Origin: an uncultured Oscillospiraceae bacterium
GTDB lineage: Bacteria; Bacillota_A; Clostridia; Oscillospirales; Oscillospiraceae
Length of the DNA: 26,359 nucleotides
Direction of reading: 5' to 3'
Assembly: GCA_934635515.1 (NCBI GenBank)
Contig: CAKTZK010000012.1
Span: forward strand, 1 to 26,359
Position 1 is the first letter of the stretch. Each line of letters opens with the position of its first letter. The notes under the pieces are model-generated. The model saw only the letters and a list, made by a program, of their open reading frames with translations, was not told the origin of the DNA and ran no database searches. Below are positions 21,437 through 26,359 of the stretch, piece after piece. The position numbers and the translations under genes were made by a program.

Positions 21437-22803
21437 AAACAAAGACCCTGTTCTATTGCACACAGTGCGGCAATGAAACGCCCAAATGGGCCGGCCGATG
21501 CACCGCTTGCGGCGCCTGGAACACCATCGTTGAGCAGCCCGATAGAAAGATCTCGACCGGGAAGGGTACTCGCGCTTCTGTCGTACGTGCTGTAAAGGCA
21601 ACAAGCATTACAGAAATGAGTGACGGTGAGGAGATCCGTTTTTCCACCGGCATGGGAGAGCTGGACCGTGTTTTGGGTGGCGGAGCGGTGAAGGGATCGC
21701 TGGTTTTGGTGGGCGGCGCTCCCGGTATCGGCAAGTCTACACTGATGCTGCAGATCTGCAAAAAGCTGGGCGAGCAGTTCCGGGTGCTCTATGTCTCCGG
21801 AGAGGAATCTGTGCACCAGCTGAAGCTCCGGGCCAAGCGCCTGCAGGCGGAGAGCGACAACCTGTTGGTCCTCTCCGAGACCAATCTGGGCGATGTTCTG
21901 GAATGTGTCCAGGCTGAGCAGCCGGATGTGCTGATCGTGGACTCCATCCAGACTCTGTATAATGAGGAGATCAATTCCCCCGCAGGCGGCATCGGCCAGG
22001 TGAAGGACTGCACCATGAAGCTTATGCAGCTGGCCAAGGAGGGGAATATCACCGTTTTTGTCATCGGCCACGTGAATAAGGAGGGCTTCATTGCCGGGCC
22101 AAAGGTTTTGGAGCACATGGTGGACTGCGTTCTCTATTTTGAGGGCGATCAGCACATGACCTATCGTATCCTCCGGGCAGCTAAAAACCGGTTTGGCGCC
22201 ACCAACGAGATCGGCGTATTTGAAATGCTGGACATCGGCCTACGCGAGGTGGAAAATCCATCGGAGATGCTTCTCTCCGGCCGTCCGGAGGACGCCCCGG
22301 GCTCCTGCGTCACCTGCGTAATGGAGGGGGCACGGCCAGTTCTGGCTGAAGTGCAGGCCCTGCTGGCGCCCTCCAATGCCAACTATCCCCGCCGCACCTG
22401 CAACGGCCTGGATTCCAACCGGGCGGCTATGCTCCTGGCCGTGCTGGAAAAGCGCGGCGGGCTGAAGGTCTCTCAGTGCGATGCCTACTTTAACATCATC
22501 GGCGGTCTGACTTTGGATGAGCCGGCCTCCGACCTTTCCGTGCTGGTAGCTATAGCCTCCAGCTACCTGGACAAGCCCATTCCCACTAAGCTGGCCGCCA
22601 TGGGGGAAGTGGGGCTTTCTGGTGAGATACGCAGCATCAGCCACATTGAGCAGCGCCTGGCGGAGGTCCATCGTCTGGGTTTCACCAAGTGCATTATTCC
22701 TGCCCAGCAGGGGGACAAGCTCCGCACCCCCGCGGGACTCAGCTGTATACCGGTAAAGAACATCGGCCAGATCCTCCGGCTTCTGGCCCATGATAATCTG
22801 TAA
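21433..22803 (+). CDS. radA: DNA repair protein RadA (Sms)
   Basis: RecA-like ATPase/helicase that helps branch migration during recombination and transformation. 456 aa. The N-terminal zinc finger CTQCGNETPKWAGRCTACG (about residues 9-27) is followed by Walker A GGAPGIGKST (about 95-104), Walker B VLIVDSIQTL (about 168-177), the RadA-specific KNRFG motif (AAKNRFGATNEIGVF, about 250-264) and a C-terminal Lon-protease-like domain without its catalytic serine (GEVGLSGEIRSI). Start ATG 21433 lies in the end of cwlD, so translation is coupled. It is probably transcribed in part from the SigE-type promoter of cwlD; an internal housekeeping promoter was not found. Confidence 0.97.
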   Translation: MKTKTLFYCTQCGNETPKWAGRCTACGAWNTIVEQPDRKISTGKGTRASVVRAVKATSITEMSDGEEIRFSTGMGELDRVLGGGAVKGSLVLVGGAPGIGKSTLMLQICKKLGEQFRVLYVSGEESVHQLKLRAKRLQAESDNLLVLSETNLGDVLECVQAEQPDVLIVDSIQTLYNEEINSPAGGIGQVKDCTMKLMQLAKEGNITVFVIGHVNKEGFIAGPKVLEHMVDCVLYFEGDQHMTYRILRAAKNRFGATNEIGVFEMLDIGLREVENPSEMLLSGRPEDAPGSCVTCVMEGARPVLAEVQALLAPSNANYPRRTCNGLDSNRAAMLLAVLEKRGGLKVSQCDAYFNIIGGLTLDEPASDLSVLVAIASSYLDKPIPTKLAAMGEVGLSGEIRSISHIEQRLAEVHRLGFTKCIIPAQQGDKLRTPAGLSCIPVKNIGQILRLLAHDNL

Positions 22804-22815
22804 GACACGAAAAAT

Positions 22816-22859
22816 ACCGCCGCGAGATCTAACGAAAGACCTCACGGCGGTGTTTTTTT
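22816..22859. terminator. Terminator between radA and the small membrane gene
   Basis: ACCGCCGcGAG pairs with CTCaCGGCGGT (22816-22826 and 22841-22851), followed by GTTTTTTT. On the minus strand it continues into ATTTTT, so it can serve both convergent genes. Confidence 0.88.
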
Positions 22860-23151
22860 ATTTCTTCTCTTTCAAATTCTGATCCAGCGGCTTCTTTCCC
22901 GCAACGGCCCGATAGTGATTGATCTTGTCCAGCTTTTTCTGCTGTTTTCGGGCTTTTTCCTTATCCTTAGCCTTTTTTTCGCGCATTTTCTGGTCGGCTT
23001 TCTTCTTTTCCCAGTATTCACTTTTTTCCGTATCCTCCAGATCCTTGTACTTCTCCGGATGACGGGCCCAATCAATGCGATAGTAGAGCAGGCCAAAGAA
23101 CAGCAGCGCTCCCACCGCGATAACTGCATAGAAAAGGATCGTCCAAAGCAT
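22858..23151 (-). CDS. Small membrane-anchored coiled-coil protein, unknown
   Basis: 97 aa; no family recognised. One N-terminal transmembrane segment (about residues 3-24, WTILFYAVIAVGALLFFGLL) is followed by a very basic and acidic region from about 28 to 80 with repeated Lys/Glu/Asp (EKKKADQKMREKKAKDKEK), which should form a long helix or coiled coil. The end is HYRAVAGKKPLDQNLKEKK. The topology would place the charged helix in the cytoplasm by the positive-inside rule. It has an ideal GGGAGG ribosome site, its own promoter and a terminator, so it is a real single-gene unit. Confidence 0.75.
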   Translation of the reverse strand: MLWTILFYAVIAVGALLFFGLLYYRIDWARHPEKYKDLEDTEKSEYWEKKKADQKMREKKAKDKEKARKQQKKLDKINHYRAVAGKKPLDQNLKEKK

Positions 23152-23178
23152 AGGCTAACCTCCCAATGTGATAAGAAC

Positions 23179-23207
23179 AGTATACCGCAAAGCGGGGCAG
23201 AAAACAA
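23179..23207 (-). promoter_or_regulatory. SigA-type promoter of the small membrane gene
   Basis: On the minus strand, TTGTTT (23202-23207), 17 bp spacer, TATACT (23179-23184), about 28 bp before the start. Confidence 0.65.
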
Positions 23208-23243
23208 GTTAATTCTTCCCATAGCCGCCGTGCAGATTTCCTG

Positions 23244-23272
23244 TTGTTTTTGCTGAAAATTGGGCGTATAAT
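23244..23272 (+). promoter_or_regulatory. SigA-type promoter of ptb
   Basis: TTGTTT (23244-23249), 17 bp spacer, TATAAT (23267-23272), 37 bp before the start. Confidence 0.7.
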
Positions 23273-23309
23273 ATAGCCGTATCAAACCTGCATACAGGGA
23301 GGAATAAGT

Positions 23310-24215
23310 ATGTTTACAACCTTTAAGGAAATCGAGTCCTATGTTCTCTCGCAGAATATGAAAAAGCGCATCGCTCTGGCCAACGCCCATGACGAGCCCG
23401 CCCTCAGCGCCGTGGTAAACGCCAAGCGCAGAGGTGTGGTGGAGGGCACCCTCATCGGGAAAAAGGCCGAGATCGTTCAGATGCTCCACGACATGGGCGA
23501 GAGTGAGGCCGACTATGAGATCATCGACTTCGATGGCGAGGAGCTGGAGTCCGCTAAAATCGCCATTAAGCTGGTGAAGGAAGGGAAGGCCGACATACCC
23601 ATGAAGGGCATCCTGCAGACATCCAACTTCGCCCGCGCCATCCTCAACCGTGAGACCGGCCTCATTCCCGCCAGTGGCCGCCGCCTGGTGAGCCAGTGCG
23701 GCATTTTCGAGTATGAAGGCCGCTTTGTCATGATCACGGACGCCGCCATCAATATCAATCCCGATGTGGACACCCAGATCGGCATCGTTGAAAATGCCCT
23801 GCCTGTAGCAAAGGCTCTGGGTAACGACTGCCCCAAGGTGGCCGTTCTTTCCGCTGTGGAGAATGTCACCGAGAAGATGGCCAGCACCGTTACCGCTGCC
23901 GAGATTGCCAAGCGCGGCGTTCCGGGCTGCATCATCTCCGGCCCCCTGGCTTTGGACGGCGCTATTTCCATGGAGTCTGTGAAGCATAAGGCTATCCACG
24001 ACCCCGTAGCCGGTCAGGCCGACATCCTGCTGGTCCCCTTCATTGAGATCGGCAATGTGCTTTATAAGGCCTGCACCTATATCGCCGGTAAGACCATGGC
24101 CAGCACCATCTGCGGTGCCTCCTGCCCGGTGGTCATCACCAGCCGTGCCGATACCCCGGACAGCAAGTATTACTCCATCCTTATGGCTGTCCTCCGCTGC
24201 ATCAAGGGCTGCTGA
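23310..24215 (+). CDS. ptb: Phosphate butyryltransferase (phosphate acyltransferase)
   Basis: Transfers the acyl group between CoA and phosphate (butyryl-CoA or branched acyl-CoA to acyl phosphate), which an acyl kinase can use to make ATP. 301 aa, the Ptb length; phosphotransacetylases are about 330 aa. Visible: KRIALANAHDEPALSAV (about residues 19-35), KGILQTSNFARAIL (about 98-111, substrate loop), RLVSQCGIFEYEGR, VMITDAAININPD (about 140-152), CIISGPLALDGAIS (about 211-224) and GNVLYKACTYIAG. ATG 23310 has GGGAGGAATA upstream. No butyrate kinase is beside it, as found in many Clostridia, so the kinase must lie elsewhere or the enzyme works in another route. Substrate range is inferred. Confidence 0.85.
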   Translation: MFTTFKEIESYVLSQNMKKRIALANAHDEPALSAVVNAKRRGVVEGTLIGKKAEIVQMLHDMGESEADYEIIDFDGEELESAKIAIKLVKEGKADIPMKGILQTSNFARAILNRETGLIPASGRRLVSQCGIFEYEGRFVMITDAAININPDVDTQIGIVENALPVAKALGNDCPKVAVLSAVENVTEKMASTVTAAEIAKRGVPGCIISGPLALDGAISMESVKHKAIHDPVAGQADILLVPFIEIGNVLYKACTYIAGKTMASTICGASCPVVITSRADTPDSKYYSILMAVLRCIKGC

Positions 24216-24225
24216 ATTTAAGATG

Positions 24226-24261
24226 AAAATACCGGGAGGCAAGCCGCTTCCCGGTATTTTT
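24226..24261. terminator. Bidirectional terminator between ptb and the lipoprotein gene
   Basis: AAAATACCGGG (24226-24236) pairs with CCCGGTATTTT (24250-24260), followed by T and with A/T tails on both sides, suiting the convergent genes. Confidence 0.9.
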
Positions 24262-24290
24262 GTGTAAAAAGGGGAGGAGTCCCATTCGTG

Positions 24291-25619
24291 TCAGGGAAAT
24301 TTTTCTGCAGGCACATCGTTCCAGCCGAAAATCTGAACCAATCGTTGGTTGGTATAATAGTAGGCGCTGGCCGGAAAGTTTTCAAGATTCGATGTGTTAG
24401 AACACAGCAGATAATCCACCGTCCTGCCGTCACCGTCTTTTACAACATCGCAAATAATCGTGGCATGATTGGTCGGGCTGTCAATGCCCATCAAAATAAG
24501 ATCCCCCGGCTGGCCGGAATAATAGTTTGCATTTACATTGCAAAGCAGCTTGTCAGGCGAAGCGGATGCGGCATAGGCTGTAAACCCATCCACATTGATC
24601 CACGACCTGTAAAATCTCTTTGGACTTTCAAAAAACCAACCATCCGTTTGCCGGATCCCACCCGCGTGCAGCACCTGGGACGCAAAATTCATGCAATTAC
24701 CACCGAGCGTGTCGTAAGCCTTATAGTTGGGATTCCTTGCGTTTACCCATTGACGGGCATACTCCACCGCAGCGGCTCTGTTGTACGGATGATCGCAGGC
24801 CGGTTCCTCCTTGATTTCGCCGCCATATTGTGCATTCCGCGTTTCAATGTTGCTTAAAACAGTACCGATTTTAGCATCGGAGTTACTGCTCGCATCATAT
24901 TTGAATACATAAAAGGGGTTGCACTCAGATTTGTGGTTGCTGATCCGCCATATGGAGTCATCCCCAAGCTCCAGGGTAAAGTGATGCTCAATATCAAACT
25001 CTCTGGATAGCACAGACAGTCCCGCATATTGCTGATCGCAGCTTTCCCAAACTTCAATCTCGACCTTTGAGGGAGAGATAGTACGAATGCCCGCTATCCT
25101 TAAGCTGAAATTGTAATAACTTATATGTAGGTCAATGAGAGATCTTTCGCGAACAGCGATCATGCTATTCCAAATGGTCGTTTCCAACTTTTCAATGCTG
25201 TCTGAAGCAAATAAGTCGGGCTTTACGCTAACACTGAAGTCACCGATAGAGGAATAAAACGAATCAAGATAATCTGTAATTTTGCAATACTGATTTTCAG
25301 TCAAGCCGTCACTTCTTTTGGCGGAGGTGTCTTTAGGCATTGGCTTGCTTGGCGGTTCCGGAGCCGCAATAACCTTAGTTTCCTGTTGGGGCTCGGAAGC
25401 GGATGCGGATGTAGATACCACGGCAGCGCTGTCGGATCGGTCAATATCCTCCTTGTCCTCGTACTCCGGCTCTTCCGCGGATGTGTTTTCAACAATTTCC
25501 TCGGAGATAAATGTTTCACTGGAAATGACGGGATTTGTTTCATTTTCCGATCCGCAAGCTACCAATGAAAGCGCCATAAGCGCAGCCATGAGAAACGCTG
25601 CTGTTTTTCTCAATCTCAT
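24291..25619 (-). CDS. Secreted lipoprotein with putative amidase (Amidase_6) domain
   Basis: 442 aa. A signal peptide (basic MRLRK, hydrophobic to residue 20) ends in lipobox SLVAC with Cys22, so it should be a lipid-anchored surface protein. Residues 23-100 are a disordered, acidic Ser/Glu/Pro linker. The middle part (about 105-260) is a mixed domain I do not recognise. The C-terminal 170 residues match the 'putative amidase' family: YNRAAAVEYARQWVN (about 279-293), TLGGNCMNFASQVLHAGGI (about 304-322, probable catalytic Cys309), YYSGQPGDLILMG and NHATIIC (His385). Such domains are thought to cut cell-wall peptides. Its own promoter and AT-richer sequence set it apart from its neighbours, which could mean later acquisition. 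Confidence 0.85.
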   Translation of the reverse strand: MRLRKTAAFLMAALMALSLVACGSENETNPVISSETFISEEIVENTSAEEPEYEDKEDIDRSDSAAVVSTSASASEPQQETKVIAAPEPPSKPMPKDTSAKRSDGLTENQYCKITDYLDSFYSSIGDFSVSVKPDLFASDSIEKLETTIWNSMIAVRERSLIDLHISYYNFSLRIAGIRTISPSKVEIEVWESCDQQYAGLSVLSREFDIEHHFTLELGDDSIWRISNHKSECNPFYVFKYDASSNSDAKIGTVLSNIETRNAQYGGEIKEEPACDHPYNRAAAVEYARQWVNARNPNYKAYDTLGGNCMNFASQVLHAGGIRQTDGWFFESPKRFYRSWINVDGFTAYAASASPDKLLCNVNANYYSGQPGDLILMGIDSPTNHATIICDVVKDGDGRTVDYLLCSNTSNLENFPASAYYYTNQRLVQIFGWNDVPAEKFP

Positions 25620-25674
25620 GATTTTTGATCCTTTCCTTTGTTAAAATTTGCCATTTTTCGCATTGTTCTATACA

Positions 25675-25703
25675 ATTATACCAATTTCAAGGTTATAATG
25701 CAA
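25675..25703 (-). promoter_or_regulatory. SigA-type promoter of the lipoprotein gene
   Basis: On the minus strand, TTGCAT (25698-25703), 17 bp spacer, perfect TATAAT (25675-25680). The leader is about 50 nt and A/T-rich, ending in an AAAGGAAAGGAT ribosome site. Confidence 0.75.
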
Positions 25704-25821
25704 GCTTTTTTGAATCATTTGCCAGGATGAAGTTTACTATGCTGCCTATTGAACCCGCCAAGAGCTCGATGAGGGGGGAGGAAAAAGAGGTGCCTTTTGC
25801 GCAGTCCTGATGCGGTAAGAA

Positions 25822-25859
25822 AAACCAGCGTGTGTGTACACAGGCACACACGCTGGTTT
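25822..25859 (-). terminator. Strong hairpin, terminator-like on the minus strand
   Basis: Perfect 15 bp stem (AAACCAGCGTGTGTG 25822-25836, complement at 25845-25859) with an 8-nt loop. The minus strand continues GGTTTTTC, a T-run; the plus strand only GGTTTC. No obvious minus-strand gene ends here. Confidence 0.7.
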
Positions 25860-25949
25860 CGATAGAGTCTGACTATCAATGCGTAACTGCTGCGGTAGAC
25901 CCACGGAGTTCGTAGGCCACCGTAAATAACAAACTCAACAAGAACAATT

Positions 25950-25964
25950 ATTTTGTTTAGTTGA
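25950..25964 (-). repeat. 15-mer repeat copy A
   Basis: ATTTTGTTTAGTTGA on the plus strand; differs at one base from copy C (26057-26071). Its right end runs into the -35 box at 25961-25966. Confidence 0.7.
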
Positions 25965-25989
25965 CGCATGGGAAGCTGCATGGTAGAAT
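25961..25989 (+). promoter_or_regulatory. SigA-like promoter with a hairpin right behind it
   Basis: TTGACG (25961-25966), 17 bp spacer, TAGAAT (25984-25989). A GC-rich hairpin with T-run (26000-26030) starts within about 5 bases of the predicted transcript start. Confidence 0.5.
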
Positions 25990-25999
25990 TGAATCCAGC

Positions 26000-26030
26000 C
26001 GGGGGAGCCACAGCGGCCCCCGTTTCTTTT
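26000..26030 (+). terminator. GC hairpin with T-run (attenuator or terminator)
   Basis: CGGGGG (26000-26005) pairs with CCCCCG (26017-26022), with inner GC/GC pairs, then TTTCTTTT. It would end a transcript from 25996 after about 35 nt. Confidence 0.6.
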
Positions 26031-26037
26031 CCCACTG

Positions 26038-26071
26038 TCAATTAAACAAAATAAAAATTTTGTTTAATTGA
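26038..26071. repeat. Perfect 15 bp inverted repeat, copies B and C
   Basis: TCAATTAAACAAAAT (26038-26052), AAAA, then the exact complement (26057-26071). Flanking CCACT/AGTGG extends the dyad with a 2-base offset. The same 15-mer recurs with one change at 25950-25964. Confidence 0.85.
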
Positions 26072-26126
26072 GTGGAAGGATTTTGCCGCCTGCGGTTATA
26101 AATACCGCTCAACCCCATTTCTGCTC

Positions 26127-26155
26127 TTGCGAATCCTTTTGATATGCGATATATT
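26127..26155 (+). promoter_or_regulatory. Promoter of the recombinase gene
   Basis: TTGCGA (26127-26132), 17 bp spacer, TATATT (26150-26155), 27 bp before the start codon. Confidence 0.55.
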
Positions 26156-26181
26156 TGAATTTATAAGTGAGGTGCTATATC

Positions 26182-26359
26182 ATGGCCATGAATTACCGAG
26201 CGGACTCGCCGAAGATCCTGTTGGAGTTTCTGTCTTACCACGAAACGGTGAAAGCCCATTCTCAAAAAACCGTTGATGAATATTACCTGGACTTGCGCAA
26301 TTTCTTCCGCTATATGAAGCAGCTCCGAGACCCGGCTCTTGCGGACTGTCCTTTGGATG
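26182..26359 (+). CDS. Tyrosine recombinase (XerC/D-like), N-terminal part only
   Basis: The first 59 codons of a gene that runs off the right edge. The residues ILLEFLSYHETVKAHSQKTV and DEYYLDLRNFFRYMKQLRD match the SAM-like core-binding domain at the start of XerC/XerD-type tyrosine recombinases. The catalytic RHRY residues would lie beyond the window. Such enzymes resolve chromosome dimers or move integrative elements; the repeat-rich leader makes an element-borne recombinase possible, but a chromosomal Xer is as likely. Start ATG 26182 has GAGG at 26169-26172, 9 nt upstream; ATG 26188 is a second in-frame choice, farther from that site. Confidence 0.78.
   Translation, partial: MAMNYRADSPKILLEFLSYHETVKAHSQKTVDEYYLDLRNFFRYMKQLRDPALADCPLD

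Larger units (their letters stand above)
25704..26181. other. AT-rich gene-free stretch with hairpins and repeats
   Basis: No convincing gene is seen here. A 27-codon plus-strand frame (25729-25809) has no good ribosome site and no recognised product. A 108-codon minus-strand frame (25715-26041) crosses hairpins and looks accidental. The stretch holds three copies of a 15-mer, two GC-rich hairpins, a dyad GATAG/CTATC at 25861-25877 and two promoter-like sites, listed separately. It separates the lipoprotein gene from a recombinase gene, so it may be the edge of a mobile element or a remnant of one. Confidence 0.5.

Noticed and set aside
22872..24242. A 456-codon minus-strand frame across ptb and the small membrane gene
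   Set aside because: Antisense to ptb and in another frame to the small membrane gene, which has its own promoter and ribosome site.
25729..25809. A 27-codon plus-strand frame
   Set aside because: AGG is 1 nt from the ATG, no family resemblance, and it lies in a repeat-rich gap.
25715..26041. A 108-codon minus-strand frame near the right end
   Set aside because: It crosses two strong hairpins and a repeat, has no ribosome site and no recognised domain; the region is better described as non-coding.
1..26359. CRISPR arrays, tRNA, rRNA, prophage genes
   Set aside because: No regularly spaced repeats, no cloverleaf or rRNA sequence, and no structural phage genes were seen; the recombinase at the right edge is the only hint of mobility.

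Overview
This window looks like a chromosomal segment of a strictly anaerobic, endospore-forming member of the Clostridia, probably a GC-rich gut lineage such as the Oscillospiraceae. The evidence is a large set of sporulation genes (a SigH-like sigma factor, spoIVA, spoIIGA-sigE, cotJ, cwlD) together with a ferredoxin-dependent 2-oxoacid oxidoreductase, a PPi-type phosphofructokinase, type III pantothenate kinase and phosphate butyryltransferase. The lineage is inferred from gene content and coding style, not from a marker search. I saw no rRNA, tRNA or CRISPR array.

Layout. 1-298: 5' part of a minus-strand double-4Fe-4S protein. 426-4044: ruvC-ruvA-ruvB-glmM operon. 4081-5108: SigH-like sigma factor and a zinc-ribbon protein. 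5132-5448: single small DUF1858 gene. 5463-7676: trmK, a Nif3-family gene and yebC. 7718-9460: three hairpins, then spoIVA. 9452-10328: coaX. 10342-12767: divergent PPi-phosphofructokinase and class II aldolase. 12789-14441: spoIIGA-sigE, with a long overlap and an apparent CTG start for sigE. 14494-18878: an XRE regulator divergent from a four-subunit 2-oxoacid:ferredoxin oxidoreductase operon that also carries a P-loop ATPase. 18881-19495: two small membrane genes, one a PspC protein. 19494-20563 (minus): cotJC and an in-frame cotJA-cotJB fusion. 20660-22859: cwlD-radA behind a SigE-type promoter. 22858-23207 (minus): small membrane/coiled-coil gene. 23244-24261: ptb. 24291-25703 (minus): secreted amidase-like lipoprotein. 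25704-26181: AT-rich non-coding stretch with hairpins and repeated 15-mers. 26182-end: start of a tyrosine recombinase.

How the parts fit. The sporulation genes span several stages: SigH (entry), SpoIIGA/SigE (mother-cell commitment), then SigE-type targets SpoIVA, CwlD and CotJ (coat basement layer, cortex modification, coat). The metabolic genes describe amino-acid and sugar fermentation: PPi-linked glycolysis through aldolase, and reductive 2-oxoacid decarboxylation giving acyl-CoA plus reduced ferredoxin, with Ptb able to turn an acyl-CoA into an acyl phosphate. Most transcription units can be bounded by promoters with 16-18 bp spacing and strong hairpin terminators.

The features most worth a second look are the CotJA-CotJB fusion, the CTG start and spoIIGA overlap of sigE, the consensus promoter that sits on the sigH start codon, the dense palindromes between the XRE gene and the oxidoreductase operon, overlapping divergent sporulation promoters between cotJ and cwlD, and the repeat-rich segment next to the recombinase.
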